Origin: Mauremys mutica
Taxonomy: Eukaryota > Chordata > Testudines > Geoemydidae
NCBI RefSeq assembly: GCF_020497125.1
Contig: NC_059075.1
Coordinates: 108,663,222-108,727,221 of the forward strand
Length of the DNA: 64,000 bases
Direction of reading: 5' to 3'
Shown here: in pieces, positions 1 to 45,690 of the stretch
Layout: each line of letters begins with the position of its first letter
Numbering within the stretch: position 1 is the first letter of the stretch
Program-made: the position numbers and the translations under genes
The notes under the pieces: model-generated
Seen by the model: only the letters and a program-made list of their open reading frames with translations
Told to the model about the DNA's origin: nothing
Databases searched by the model: none

Positions 1-1341
1 ACACACACACTAGGCTGGGGCAGAGGTAGGTAAGGGAAGTGGCATAGGAGTCTCTATATGGACAGGACTGGAGGTTCCCCCCCTCTCTGCACTCAGAAGA
101 TTCTCTAGTAGTGCTTCGCAGATGGGCTTAGAGCCCAATTCTGTCAGCAGCAGAAACCTGTAGCTGGTCATTATAAAGCACATCCCATTCTGATGGATCC
201 CTTTACAATCTATGCAGCCAAGGTTTGTTTTACTATCTTTAGACTGGAGGGCAGCAGCCACAAACACCCCCACACTAACTTCAGAGTGGGTAAAATTTTG
301 GTCAAAGGTCCCTTGCTTCCTAAAAAGTGCCCTAAGACCTTTAACATCCAGACAAACCAGCCTGCACCTGGCTTTTCAGAGTGTTCTCTAAAAGATCCAG
401 GGAATCTGGTTCATCTGCCTTGAAATGGGGCCGCTGCCCTACAAAAATTCAATCCTACAGGACCAAGGAGTCTAGATACTGCAATTTTGCTAAGGTCCCT
501 AGGTAGGGATCCCAAATTGTGGTCCATACATCACGGGTGGTCCACAAAGCTCTTGCTAGTGGTCTGCAGGGAGCTGGCGGCTCACATGATGCTGTCTCCT
601 CGTTTCTAGCTGCTAAATTGCACTAACAATCTTTAGTTCGAAGTGCAGGGACGCTTAGAACATCAGTCCTTGCCTTCTGCTGTTCAGCAGCAGAGTACGT
701 GCTCCTGTCTGGTGTCGCTCGTCTCACATGAGGCTGCTTGATGTAGAACTTAGCAAAGCTATGCACGTTATGGGGACTTTTTGTGCAGCTCCATTACCAT
801 GGCTGCCAATACATAGAAACGTAGCACCACCCCATTTTCACTGTGAGGGAGCCTCCATCCTACTCCTGGCCACGAGCCGTGAGAACAGCAGCTTGCCTCT
901 GTACTCTGATCTCTTCAACCACCCGCCAATTCACCAGTCTTCTAGGCGCCCTTATGGTCACTTGTGCCACCACAAGACATGGTGGAATCTGCTTGGTGTG
1001 ATGAGAGGTCTGCGATGACAGTCATTAATAATCACGCACTCACCACCTACCCAACCATCTGCCCAACAGGTTTTGACCTGCCAAGACACCTGTGGTCATC
1101 CCTGAACCGGTTTCGAACAGGAGAGGACCATTATGCAGTCAGTCTCTTCAAATGGGGTTCCTCTAATGACCCACCACCAGGTAGATGCAGTTAACTTCTG
1201 GCTCTGTGGCATATTTTCTCTGAGTGCGCACTGACTTATTTCCATGGTGGGCTACTGCCTCCTCACCTGGCTGATGACAATGCTATGAAATGGCTGGGCA
1301 CACTATGCATACAATGAGAGAGACTAACAGGCAGGTACAAA

Positions 1342-1465
1342 TAGAGTGACCAGAGAGCAAGTGGGAAAAATCGGGACAGCGGGTAGGGGGCAATAGGAGC
1401 CTATAGAAGAAAAAGACCCAAAAATCAGGACTGTCCCTATAAAATCGGGACATCTGGTCACCCTA
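1342..1465. mobile_element. Small hAT-like MITE with 8-bp target duplication
   Basis: The ends are inverted repeats: GAGTGACCAGA near the left end, and TCTGGTCACCCTA at the right. Flanking direct repeats ggtacaaa (1334-1341) and ggtacaac (1466-1473) match at 7 of 8 bases, the target-site size of hAT transposons. The body is about 124 bp with no coding capacity, so it would have depended on an autonomous partner. The family name is not known to me. Confidence 0.8.
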
Positions 1466-1939
1466 GGTACAACTATATTAAATACTTTCCTGATCTCCTC
1501 TTTCCATGCAAGCAGCTGCCCTGATTGCCACAGGGAGTTTATATGATTGTGAGTGGGAGGTAGACATGACACAATCTATCTACCAGTGTTGCAAATTCTT
1601 GCAATCGTAGCACAAGTCTTATCACGTTTGGTGTTTTTCGTAAACCGTATGAGTACACCAGCAGCTCACTCTTCCCTTTTTTAATTATTATTAAGTTTTG
1701 AGCTTTCCTGGCTACAAAGAAAAGCCTGAAACCTGTGACCAAAGTCCAAATTAAAAGCCAGACAGCAAAGCACTCTAAGGCAGTCTCATGATAGTTTGTG
1801 GCGGCGGGAAGGGGGGGCTGACTCATGCTGTTTGCATGCTTGCGTTAGCAATACTGCTGCTGGAAAGGAAAGTCTGGCACCAGCACCACACACCCCTAAG
1901 CTACCTCCTTCCGCCTGATTGTGGCGTTTACAGGGTTAA

Positions 1940-2144
1940 ATCCCTTCCCCGGCTTTCTCCTCCCCTAGCGGGCGCTGTGATCACGTGACACGAGGTTGCA
2001 ATTTTAGCCCGTCAGCTGATCCCAAAGTCACAGGATTCCGTGCTCAGTCATCCCCTGCCCTGGATAACAGAGGGTGTGGGCCGGCAGTGGCGCACGGATC
2101 GGTTTGCAGCAGCCGTCACGCCGGGAGCTAGCTCCGCAGCAGCC
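1940..2144 (+). promoter_or_regulatory. CTSD: CTSD promoter and 5' UTR
   Basis: This short stretch before the CTSD start codon is GC-rich with several CpGs, unlike the DNA around it. It contains a CACGTG palindrome at 1982-1987 and a second E-box, CAGCTG, near 2013. There is no clear TATA box at a plausible distance, which fits a housekeeping-type lysosomal gene promoter. The transcription start cannot be placed from sequence alone. The bases before the ATG (agccATGG) are a good Kozak context. Confidence 0.6.
1981..1989 (+). promoter_or_regulatory. CLEAR-type E-box (TCACGTGAC)
   Basis: The sequence TCACGTGAC matches 9 of 10 positions of the CLEAR consensus GTCACGTGAC, which TFEB/TFE3/MITF bind at lysosomal genes. 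It sits 164 bases upstream of the CTSD ATG. The same type of site is known at mammalian lysosomal promoters. TFEB control here is inferred from the motif and its position. Confidence 0.65.
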
Positions 2145-34673
<32,529 letters not shown>

Positions 34674-34775
34674 GTGCCTGCCCCACCATCCCTGCCACAC
34701 ACACGCACTGTAGAGAGTGAGTCCCAGGATTAGGAAGCAAATGAGGAAATAAAAGAAATGGAAATAGATTTAAAA
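34674..34775 (+). other. CTSD: CTSD 3' UTR (probable)
   Basis: A short tail follows the stop. The first AATAAA is at 34748-34753, so a cleavage site about 15-25 bases later is likely. Mammalian CTSD has a longer 3' UTR, so further downstream signals may also be used. Confidence 0.6.
34748..34753 (+). terminator. CTSD: CTSD poly(A) signal AATAAA
   Basis: A canonical hexamer 75 bases after the stop codon. It lies in an A-rich stretch, so it could be chance, but its spacing is good. Confidence 0.6.
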
Positions 34776-36204
34776 TTAAAAAGGAAACAATATTAGTGCC
34801 CTCTTAATGACCCTTTGCCGTCTCTTGAATAAGTGATAATCAGAGAGCTCTAGCGCATCACTCAATCTAGAGCAGCCCCACCTTGTTAGATCTTCCAGCT
34901 CCATTTTAAATATTAGGTAATGAAGCTGCGATTCCACTCCTCCTGCAGAGAACCCACATTGGTAATGGTCATTAGATTCACTGTTCTACTGGGAGGGGAA
35001 GAGGGGGTTATATATGTACATGCAGAAAACTTTCTCCTTATTCCTCTTCTCTAACCAATGACAGGGTGAGGGAGCTGACTTTGTCTTGTGGCTGCTCTGA
35101 GTCACATGGGGAAGAAAAGCAATAGTCTGGTGGCTCTTAATAAGCTTGTGTTTTAATGTGCTTCCTTGTGAGACTAATTTCTCGTGTGAAGCTGAGGAGG
35201 GTGATCGAGAGATGGCTGCATGAGCCATCCCTTAAAATACACAAGGGAAGGCTTAGGATCAAAACACATTAACCGAGTTTCTTGTGTCGTGGCAGCACAA
35301 CGGGAGCACTTACCGTGGTGTGACCATCTCTGTTGACGTGTTTCACTGGGCAGGGATGACAATAGGGGCTCCAGCCAGTAGAACCCTCAGGGAGAAGAAA
35401 CGGGAAGGGGACCATGGTAGGATTTGATGATGGTCTTTGAGTCTGCAATGGCCCATCTTTACACTTAAGGCTGAGCAAACCAGTTCAGATAAAATAAGAG
35501 ATGACCCAAACTTCTTAGGTTTGAAATAGTTTGGTTGGTTGGGGTTTTTTCTTAAAGTCCTACAGTTTGGGAAAATTTGTCAAGAGCTATTGAGCTGGGA
35601 GGGTTTTGTTTTTTTTAAAGCATTTAAGTTACCTAGAAGCCCTAGGTCCCACTGACAGTAAATGGGGTTTAGGTGCTTTCAAGTCACTTAGCTGCTTTTG
35701 AAGACTTTACTCATGGTATTTTTGATCTGATCAAACCAGAGACTATTAGCAGTCAGATGGGAGACTTGCAAGACTTCCAGATCAAAGAGGTTTGGGGAAG
35801 CATCTCAAGTTCCAGGTGCTTCTTTTTACCAAACCTCTGAGCCTTTGGAAGCCAATTCATCTCTACTCTACACTCCCTATTCCAAACCCTAGCTTACTTT
35901 TCTTATTCAAAACCAGGTAAACGTACACCCTGCTGTACAAATATAAAGTGAGGCACATTGCCCGCTCTGGAGAGCTTACAGTTAATGGTCATGCGCACAG
36001 ACCCACACTTTCCCAGTCAAGAGCCAGCAACTACGTATACAAAACTGTTCACCCTGTCAGGCCCTTAGCCAAGACAAACATGGGGCAGCAGTCCAGGGGA
36101 GGGACTGCAAGTAGTGATTGGTAGACAGAGGGAGATCAAGTGGGTTTTTAAGTACGGTTTTGAGGAAGTGGGAGAGAGTGAGCTTGGTAGAGTTATCAAG
36201 GCTT

Positions 36205-36272
36205 TGATCCAAAGCCCACTGAAGTGAACAGAGAGACTTCCATTGACTTCAGTGGGCTTTGGCTTGGGCCCC
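36205..36272. repeat. Foldback repeat, family A
   Basis: tgatccaaagcccactgaagt pairs with acttcagtgggctttggctt around 'gaacagagagacttccattg'. One of the cleanest copies in the window. Confidence 0.8.
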
Positions 36273-36416
36273 CAAGTGTATAATGCAGCATGAGCGATGG
36301 CACAACGCAGAGAGAGAGAGAAAGAAAAGTCAAAGATGCAGATCCTGCCCTGGTGTGAGCCAGTTTAACACCAATGGTAGCAGTAAGATGAGAGGATTGG
36401 GAGTAATGTATGGTGT

Positions 36417-36480
36417 GAAATCCTGACCCCACTGAAGTCAATTGGAATTTTGCCACTGACTTTAGTGGAGACAGGATTTC
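36417..36480. repeat. Foldback repeat, family C
   Basis: gaaatcctgaccccactgaa pairs with 'tagtggagacaggatttc' with 'gtcaattggaattttgccac' at the centre. Confidence 0.75.
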
Positions 36481-38589
36481 CCCAGGCAGTGAGAGCAGTA
36501 ATGTGCCTGGGGGCATATAGGAGGCCAGTCGCACTAGGGAGCATACATACTTTTCCCCAGGCCCAAGCCAACATTGAGCCTGCCATCGGGGGAGAGAAAA
36601 GGGCTGCCAGTTAATCAGGATGTTCAGGGAGAATGGGGCAGAGATGATCTAAAACAAGTCACATCACATCAGCTTGCTGAGCACCACCCTTTTCAAGTCC
36701 ATTGCACCTGTGATGAGTTTGCTAACGTTGACTCAGGTCTTTAATAACAACCTCTGCTGCTCAGACTGGGCTGTGTTTCATTTGTGCGTACTTAATGCTT
36801 ACAATCATTACTCTTACTCAGGCACCTGGAAGGGGCTGCCTGAGGCAGCTGTGACTGGTGTGAATGTAGGAGCTCTAATATTCGTGTCAGTCTGCACAGC
36901 CCCAGGAGTGATAAATATGCTGTTCTCACCATGGGCTGCTGTCTGTGCCCACTCTTCAGCTGCTGCCTCAGATTAGAAGCTGAAGGCATCTGTTACAGCC
37001 TAAAGACCTAGCTAGAGAACAATGGTGTGTTCCCAAAAACCATCAAACACAAATACTCAGCTGCCCTCCAGAGGGTCCCATTTGCAAATTGATCAAGTGC
37101 CCAGAGCTCTTTAAAGTTTTGCTAAATCCTTTCTCAGCTGAAGAATTTATCCCATACAGTGACATAAACGTAGAACTTTTCTTAGATGCCCATTAATTAG
37201 ATTTGGTGGAAGGTAAAACTCTAGCAGGGAATTGACCACAAGCTTAGATTTTATTAAGGATCTATTTTTAACCCCTTCCAAAACAGGCACAGGGCATTGT
37301 ATGAAGGAGCCATTGTACAGTAGTTGCTGTTAAACATATAATGCCCTATATTGTACATTCTGTAGCATCTCACTGGTAACACTGGGCCAATTTCTGTCAT
37401 CAGACATACAGGATGTTTATATCTGAGGGAAGAATTTGGTCCATAGTGATGCCCTAAAAGACACATCTTATGACAGGCTGTGGGAGCGGTTTATTTGACG
37501 TAACACATTTGCAATGCAAAGATCGTGGCGCTTCTGAAATCAGTCTCTTCCCCTTGTTTTACTTGTGTTTTTCAAACAGAGCTTGAAATGCTGTTTGACT
37601 TTCTTTTCTGGGCAATCTGATTTGCTGTCAGAATTACTGTCTCATTTTATTATAGAAAATTGAAATGAAAACATCTTTTCTCCTCTTTACCGTGTGGCTG
37701 TTTTCTTTTGAGTGGTTTGGAATTGCCAAGGTGTAGTGAGCACTGCACTTAGGTCAGGCGTTATGTTAAGAGGCTGGGGGACAGCAGGAAGGGTGGAGGA
37801 CCCAGTGAACTTAAAATCACTTCAGGGTTGAAATGGGGGTGGGAGGATAGATATTCTCTCAAGCTCCGCCTCCTTGAGATGTGAAAAGGAAACTCACGGT
37901 ACGTTGTACGTATGTTCAAAATATGCTCAGGTGGGCTTCTGCGGGTAGGCTCCCCATGCTGGGGTTTGAATGTCCCACTGGATTCTTCAGGAGTGGCTCC
38001 CTGTTAATGGTGCTCGGAGGCCCGCCTGGGCTCTGCTCTTCTCCTCCGGCCTTCTAGTTCCACAGGTCAGATTTGGAGTGAGGAGAGGGGCAGAGGAAGC
38101 CGTGATAGCTCCACTTGTGGCACTGCTGTGAAATGTTAATCAGAGCAGATTGTGCAGAGCATCGCAATGGGCTCCTTACTCGTCTTTCTTACATAGGTTC
38201 AAACAGTAGTGAAATATTTAACACTGTTGACATTTACATTATCTTTGCTGGGAATCTGAAGTAACATGCCTTTAAGATACATGGCCCAGTTCACATCTCT
38301 CAGACCTATTGGTTCAGGCTCTCTGCAAACAGAGGCAGGCAGAACTGTGTCAGTTACAGAAGGTTTACCTCTCAGCCATGAGGGATAGAAACATACTGTC
38401 CTGTATTTTTTAAATTATTAAAATGTTAAGTTGAGATTCTGTAAAACAATATGCCAACCTCCTATCAATGACCCAGTGCAACCTAGCCCAACTGGAGCTC
38501 TGAAACCACCACAGCAGGCACCGCTCTGCTCTATATAATGCCTGCTCTAATTTACATAATCTCCCAATGACCATTATAACACTAACACC

Positions 38590-38770
38590 TAGCCCTTATC
38601 ATCAGTAGATCTCTGTGCTTTGCAAAGGAAGGCAGCGTGGTTATTTCCATTTTACAGATGGGGAAACTGAGGCACAGTGGCACTGGGCCTTGCTCAAGGT
38701 TACCCACCAGGCCAGTAGTAGAGCTGGGAACAGAACTGCCATCATCCAGTTCTTGAGCCTCTTGTCCACA
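38590..38770 (+). repeat. MIR-like SINE
   Basis: 'ccattttacagatggggaa', 'actgaggcacagtggcac', 'agtagtagagctgggaac' and 'gccatcatccagttct' in family order. Confidence 0.7.
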
Positions 38771-39189
38771 TAACAGTCAAGAGGAAGGGAATGCCCAGCC
38801 ACTCCCACTGTGCGGCCCTCAGGGAGGGGGCAGTGCAGCAAATATTACACAAGCACCACGCAACGAAGGAGCCACCTACCATAAGATAATCCTCTTGTGA
38901 CCAGCTGTACTAGCGTTAGTACCTCTTTGTGTTGGAGATATGGCATAAAGCAGACCCACACAGACACACCCCCAGTGGCCACAGATCAGAGCCCAAGTTT
39001 ATAATTCTGGCTCTATCAATGAAGCACTGTATGCCTATAGATGCATCACACACACCAATGTCTTTGTGCCTCACCTGAAGGATGTATGAAATGGGGATGA
39101 CACTAAAGGATTCAGATCTAGGAAGAGCACTATTCATTTTTCAATTTCATAAAAAAATCCAACCTATGCTCTGAGCCTCTTTCCCATAT

Positions 39190-39420
39190 TATTACTTTTT
39201 GTATTCTGGTGGTACCTAGAAACCCTAACAAAAAATGAAGCTCCTCTGTGCTAGGTGCTGTACAAACACAATAAGAGTCAATCTCTGCCCTGAAGAGTTT
39301 ACTATCTAAACAGCCATGACAAAGTGAAGTATTATCCCCATTTTACAGATGAGGAATTGAGGTACAAAGAGATTAAGTGACTTGGCGAAGGTCACACAGG
39401 AAGGCTGTGTGCCTTAACCA
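39190..39420 (+). repeat. Composite MIR-like SINE
   Basis: 'ggtggtacctagaaaccc', 'gtgctaggtgctgtacaaac', 'ccattttacagatgagga' and 'ttggcgaaggtcacacagg' show both halves of the family in one copy. Confidence 0.75.
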
Positions 39421-40336
39421 CAAAATCAACTTTTTCCCTAAATTAACATCTATACTATGAAAGGAGTCCCCATAAATACCTATCAAATACCGAATGCTCA
39501 GCCTAGGAAAAAAGATGTAATCAATTGCCAAATGTTTCTTAATATGAATATGAGGGCAAGGTACCTGCCTCAAAGAACTTTTAAAGCCCTAATCCTGCAA
39601 AGAGCTCCTCAGGTGAACCCATGCAGAACTGGGGCCAAGGCAGTTACATTCTGGAGGGAAGCCAGTGATAGAAGTGATGTTAACGTGCCTCATTGGGTCC
39701 ATGATTTTGATTTGATCTTCCTCCTACTGGTCACCCTCTACTTAGTTAACATTAAAGGGAGAGCTAGGATTGCTAGGCCTTGCTGAAGAAAATAACACAC
39801 CTAAAAAGGGACTGTCTAGCAGGTACTTTAAGAATATGCCCAAAAATTAGGTTGTGGAAAAAATTGTAAAGAAAACATATCACTACTAGAAATGGTTTCC
39901 TGATCTTTTTAACCTTTGATGAACCTGATTTCTTGTTTGGATTCAGAACATCTCTGCAGTGTTGGCAACCCAAACTCTGCTGCATTGGGCTAGTGCATGA
40001 CAACTAAATTACAAAACTAGCTGTAAGCAAGGTTGGAACTAACTAAAAGCCCTGATCCACTGGGGATTAGTACAAGCACCAGAACCTGCTTGTGTGAATC
40101 TAGCTGCAGAATCTGGGCCTAAATTCACTTCAGAGTCTAAGTGGTGAGAAATGCAAAAAAATAAACACACAGTAAAGGAAATGGGGAATTAGATGTATTT
40201 TATTTTTATGGGGGGTTGGTTTGATTGCTTGGGTGGGTGGTTCTAATAATTTCTGGTGTAATTAGTGACAAAGGGAGCGATGTTTGACTTTTGAAATGGG
40301 ACGGTCAAGCTGGTGGAGCCCTTTGCTACAAAAGAG

Positions 40337-40440
40337 ATTGTAAACGCTCTGAGGTAGGGACTGTCTGCCTGTACGGCACCTAGCGGGCCTGGGCCTGGGA
40401 CTCCACACAGTCCCACAACACAAAGAAATAACAATAACTG
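40337..40440 (-). repeat. SINE-related repeat copy
   Basis: 'gattgtaaacgctctgagg', 'agggactgtctgcctgta' and 'cacctagcgggcctggg' are the reverse-orientation tail of the composite SINE. Confidence 0.55.
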
Positions 40441-40613
40441 ATAAAAAGGACGAGCCAGTAAAAAACAACTAAGCCAAGCAGCACAGCTCCTCCTTTTCCT
40501 TTTTTCTGCCCAGCTCATCTTTACCCCTAGATGCCATAGTGCATACGAGCTAACAGGCTCCGTTTGGTGGCCACTGGGTTTTTTTAGCTGTCCTCTGATC
40601 ATGCTGTTTGTTC

Positions 40614-40700
40614 CAGTATCAGAGGCATAGCTGTGTTAGTCTGCATCCACAAAAACAATGAGGAGTCCGGTAGCACCTTATAAATCTGTTTGTTAGTCTT
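40614..40700 (+). repeat. Sauropsid repeat, partial copy
   Basis: 'cagtatcagaggcatagctg', 'gttagtctgcatccac' and 'aaaacaatgaggagtccgg' match the start of the 4701-4965 element. Confidence 0.7.
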
Positions 40701-42419
40701 TAAGGCATCACTGCCTCCTCGTTGCTGTTTATTCCAGGCAGCTGGGCCTGAAAACACAGGTTGTCCCCACACGCAGTTTGCTCATATTGCCACTAGGAGA
40801 TGCTGTTTTCAACGCTGTGGCCACCAGAGGCTCTCCCTTGCTGGCTTTGCTACTCTGAGTGCTTTCTCCGTCCATCCCAGTAACCAGGGGGGTTTCAGCT
40901 CCCTTCAGGGAAGTGGGAAAGGGCAGAGAAGGAAGCAGAAGAGAGACCCAAGACAGGAAAGGAAGAAGGAGGCACAGCTGGCTGAGGGAGAGGGAAAGGG
41001 GAGTCACAACAATGGTCTGATTTTCAAAGGTGCTGAGCTCCCACTGACAGCCCATTTTCAGCCCCTCTGAAAATCAGGCCATTAAAGTGACCGGAAGGGG
41101 AGAGCAGAGGGGAGGGGTCACAAAGCTGTAGGGGAGGAGAACAGGCCTGGCCTTGGATCACCTTGGAAGGGACCAGAGGGCTGTTGCCAGTCCCATGCTT
41201 GCACTCCAGCCTGCCTTCCGGAGACAAGAGGTGAGAGGGAGATAGGGCCCATTGCGGGAAGGGAAGGGAAAGGAAAGTTGTGTAACCTGGTGCCCCCAGC
41301 AGAGGTTTTGGCTGTTTCCTCACCCCAGTGGGGTGCTTCCAAGTGTAGTGTTGTGCCGTGCTAGTGGCATGCTGAGCTTATGCTTTAAAATGTGTGCAAC
41401 TTGCATTGTGACTAAACACCAAGGCAGCGCAGAAGGGTGGGATTAGTGCAGTTTTGGTCTTGTAGAGGAGCCAACCTTTAACAACTGCTGCAGACCATCA
41501 CTGGGATGCCCTGATCATTCCCATACTCCTCTCAAAACATCCTAAAACTCACCAGAATGCGCACACACCGTCTGATTCTCCAGTACTCTGCATTTCATTT
41601 ACATTTGGGGCAAGGTTCTCTACCCCTGCTGGCCAGGTGGCTCAGTTCCCTCCACCACTCTCAACTTGTGTCCTGCACTGCAACATTATTTCCTTAATTT
41701 CTGCAATGCGATTTTTAACATTAACAACCTGAGTCATTTGCCCTTCCTCTGCCATCTCCCTCCACTTACTGCATTGTCTCTCCACAACTAAATTCATTTG
41801 ACTTAGTTGAAACTTCATCTGCATTAAAATTTTCCACCAGCACAGAGAAGATAAACAGTACACACCACATGTACAGAACAGCAAATATGATACCCTAGTT
41901 CCAAGAGTCCAATTCTCCTCTTGCTGACCCTGCTGCAACACAGTGAATTACTAAATACTAAGCAACGAATCAGCTGAAGTCAATGCAATTACACCAGTGT
42001 AGAGCTCATGTAAATGAATGGAAGATCTGACCCCATGTTCATGGAGGCAACACTCTCAGACACTCAGGGCAGTATCTAGAAGACAATCTCTTGCTTTTGG
42101 AAACTCTTTTTACTAAAAACAAATGATGAACCACTTTTGTCTTGGGGTTGGTTGTTTTCTTTTTCCTCTGATTTTATTTTTAGGTTCCTTTGGGAGGGGA
42201 AGAGAAGTGGAATGCAGCTTAAAAGCTAGAGGACAGGAGAGAAAAAGCATGGGGGAGGAGGCCTTGCCATTCCAAGTGTCAAACAATATTATTGTTCAGC
42301 TAGCTTAGAATTCAGTAGAGAGAATTTCAAAGAGTGGGGCTAGCAAAGAGGCGCCATAGGGTTGCTGCTGTGTTTCCTCCCCTGAAAAGTTGAGCAATTC
42401 AGTCCTACATACACTCTTG

Positions 42420-42596
42420 GGCAGGGCAAGGATGGTGTCCTTAGCCTCTGTTGCCAGAAGCTGGGAATGGATCACTTGATGATTGCCTGTTCTGTTCATT
42501 CCCTCTGGGGCACCTGGCATTGTCTGCTGTCGGAAGACAGAATACTGGGCTAGATGGACCTTTGGTCTGACCCAGTATGGCCGTTCTTATGTTCTC
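42420..42596 (-). mobile_element. CR1-family LINE/SINE piece
   Basis: 'gaagctgggaatggatcact', 'cattccctctggggcacctg', 'actgggctagatggacct' and 'cagtatggccgttcttatgt' are the reverse complement of the 56668-56930 element, which is a typical turtle CR1 segment. Confidence 0.85.
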
Positions 42597-43116
42597 CCAG
42601 TGTTGCTATTCTGGTTTAGTAGGGAGAATTCAGTTAGTGTTGCCAACTCTCCTGATTCTGTCATGAGTCTCACAGTATGTGATGGTTTTTAAAGCCTTCC
42701 CCCAGGTCAAGTGATAACAAGAGAATCTCTTTTGGTCCTGGTCCTAGGCACTATGAATACAAATAATAATTATAATCTCAGCTTTCATTTGTAAAAAAGT
42801 AGATGTTTAGCCTTTATGGTTGTAGAGAATGACCCCTAAAGGCTCAGAAACCAGGAGGCAAATAAAAGAATGAAAAATGTAAATGAAAGTAAACCCTCAT
42901 GATTTTTTAAGCCAATTTCATAATTTTTTCAGGCTTGACTCATGATTTTTTAATGCTTTGAAATACTGAGTATGTAACATTCTATTCAATAGTACGGTGA
43001 CCATGATCATATACTGTGTGATAGATTATACAGCACTTGCCATCTTGAAAGATTATGAATTAATAATAATTAAGAAGAGATCCCAAAGTGGTTTGAAAAC
43101 TATGGGGCTGTCTGGC

Positions 43117-43175
43117 ACCCACTGAAATCAATGGAAAGAGTCTCATTGGCTTCAGTGGGCTTTGGCTCAGGCCTT
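43117..43175. repeat. Foldback repeat, family A
   Basis: 'cacccactgaaatcaatgg' pairs with 'cattggcttcagtgggctt' around 'aaagagtct'. Confidence 0.75.
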
Positions 43176-45296
43176 GTTTACAGGACTTACAGCCTCATTG
43201 AAATGCTACCGCCTCTGGAGTGGGATGGTGGCAGACCAGCTGGTGCTAGTGTACTATACAGCAGTGACTAGGGTGATCTTTTGGCCATGGAATCTAGGGC
43301 CAATGAGCACACGTATGTGGTGCTGTGGTACCAAGGCAGAGCAGACAGGACCTTGGTTTTTAAAGTCTCATCTGAAAGAGCCACATGTATGTAGCAAACT
43401 CCATTGGACCCCATTCTCGGGTGCACACTGGCAGCATAAAGGGGATGGGAAGAGCTCTCTGAGAATACCCACTGTGCAGGGGGCTTCTGCAGCTGAGACA
43501 GGCCTAGCATCAGGTTTGCTGCTGCTCCACTCCCAGCTCTTAGTGTGGAGGGCAGGGGAGGGGAATGGCCAAGGTGCACTACCTTTTCTGGCTATTCCCT
43601 GCTTCTCAAAGATCATTGAAGGTCCTGAGAAACAGAGGTGGAAGTCAAGCAGCCCTGAGGCTGCTCTGACTTACACTGGTGGCCAGGTAGGCCCCAGAAT
43701 AATGCTAGAGGACGGTGTGTGTGAATACAGTGTAAAGCCGCCCATGCCCCTTCTCCTCCAGCCCTGCCCTAAGCACAGGGACAGGGTAACTGAGAATCAG
43801 GCCTATGGAGGCTATAGGAGGGATGAAGGCATGAGGTGATGCTGCTGGCAATTGAACCTGTGGTTCCAGAGAGCCTATGGAGTTTTAAGCATCTTCTGGC
43901 ACGATGGCACGTTAGGGACTCTTGTAAAATGTAAACGTTTAGTTCCATAGCGATAGCAATAGATTGTTAAAGGAAACCTAACTCCGAGGGAAACATGCTG
44001 GCCTTTATATTAGTGAAAGGAGGAAATGAGAGCCGCAGCAGTGACAGAAGAGGAGATTGCAGCTCAGGGGCTCCCAGGACTCAGGCTCTACTCCCATAGT
44101 TTATGATGGCATCCGCATCTGCTTTCAAATGGAAATATGGCCTGATATTCCATGGCTGCCGCTTGCTGCTTTCTCCTTGTGCGGCTTTCCATATAAATCT
44201 CAGAGCACAGATCAGCTGTCACCTTTACACAAAAGAAAATCAGGGAGGTGGATAGTAAAAGAATGAAGTCAGATCTGAACAGGCGGTGTCACCCCACTCC
44301 TCCGCACACCTTCCCAGCCACACCCAGATAAACATTCTCTCTTGCTGGTGTCGTAAACAGCCACGCCATGTAGCCTGCCATAATGATCCCCTAAGACAGG
44401 TTTTCCCAGGCCATGGGGCTGAGTGCCACTGGTGGGGCCTGAATTTCTTGCCTTACTCTTTTGTTAGAATCTGGAAAATAAGAAAATGCAAATGGCTACC
44501 TGGGGAACTTTTTTGTTAGATACTCCTATGTGTGTGTTCCAGCTGCAGCTGGTTTCTCATGCAGCCAGTTAGGGCTGCAGGGAGTGAGCAGGGATTAGGG
44601 ATTCCCTGGCAGTCACTCCTCCCTGCTGGTGGGGGCTGGCACTGAGGGCAGGGAGACTCTCTCCTCATCTGCCCTCAGTGCTTCTCCCGCAGGTGCCCAG
44701 CCAGCCAGCCAGCAGGGGCAGGAGAAAGCAGTAGTCTCCAAGCCTTGCCAGCAGGCAGCACTGTGGTGAGGAGCTCAAGGGGGAATGGAGGCTATCCTTG
44801 AGCCTCTTCCTCCCCCTCCCCTGCCACAGCCTGTACCAACTTGAGCCCTGGGGAGATTGACAGGTCACTGTCCACTATGGATAATGTCTGCAACCAGGAA
44901 CAAGCTCTAGCATCCCTCTGGAGCGAGCCATGGAGTAACTCTGGGCTGGTATAGCTGCGTGCACAGCAGAATTCTCCTTCTGTGGGTTTTTTTTTCTCCA
45001 CTATTTTTTCTCCTACTCTCCCTTCTCGGTGCCAGCCTCTCCCCTCTCCTTCAGCCCTCATGCCTTCAATTCTCTCTCCTTGACTTCCAAAGCAGTCTTG
45101 TTGGTCCTGTTTCTCCACCAGTCCCCACTCCACACCACTATCATTTCTCTCCAGTTTTCTTGCCTCACTTCCTTACTTGTTCCTCAGAACAAGTTCCAGG
45201 TTTCACAGGGTGAGTGGGTGATGGAGTAATTTTTGGTGTGTTGCACCCCAAATGCAGATGAGCTGTTGGCCCTGTTTGTAGTTCTTTTGTTTCTAT

Positions 45297-45690
45297 ACAT
45301 CACCAAATCAGAGCAGTGGTTCATCTAGTCTAGTATCCTGCCTCCAACAATTGCAAGCACTAGCTGCTTCATAGTAAGGTGCAAATAATGCTGTAAAGGA
45401 CAATTATGAAATGGGAAGTTTCTTTGTCACCCTCACCAATTTATATCCCTTATAATTTTTCCCTAATGTGTCTGTAGATGTTCTCATTAGCCATATAAAT
45501 GTCTAATCCTTTTATGAATCCTGCCTCAATAAAATCTTGTGGCAGTGAGTTCCACAGTTTAATTGTACATAGTATGAAAAAGTATTTCCTTTGATCAATG
45601 TATTCTGTAAACTTCTAAACTATCCCAGTCTTTCCAGTATTTTCTCCTACTGAAGTCTCCCCATATATCAAATCATTTTCCTTGCCTGTA
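45297..45690 (+). mobile_element. CR1-family fragment
   Basis: 'ggttcatctagtctagtatc', 'ttatgaatcctgcctcaat', 'ggcagtgagttccacagttt' and 'agtatgaaaaagtatttcc' keep the order of the turtle CR1 3' region. It is strongly diverged. Confidence 0.7.

Larger units (their letters stand above)
1..2040. other. Intergenic sequence upstream of CTSD
   Basis: No open frame here resembles a known protein and none has splice context. The first ten bases are the end of an AC dinucleotide repeat. One MITE lies at 1342-1465. The stretch 500-1180 looks like old repeat sequence that I cannot name. From about 1900 the sequence becomes richer in CpG and passes into the CTSD promoter. I do not see the neighbour expected upstream in mammals (SYT8). 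Confidence 0.6.

Noticed and set aside
43162..43839. 225-residue + strand open frame between the genes
   Set aside because: Starts inside a family A foldback, has no domain or homologue that I know, and lacks promoter or splice signals. Kept only as chance.
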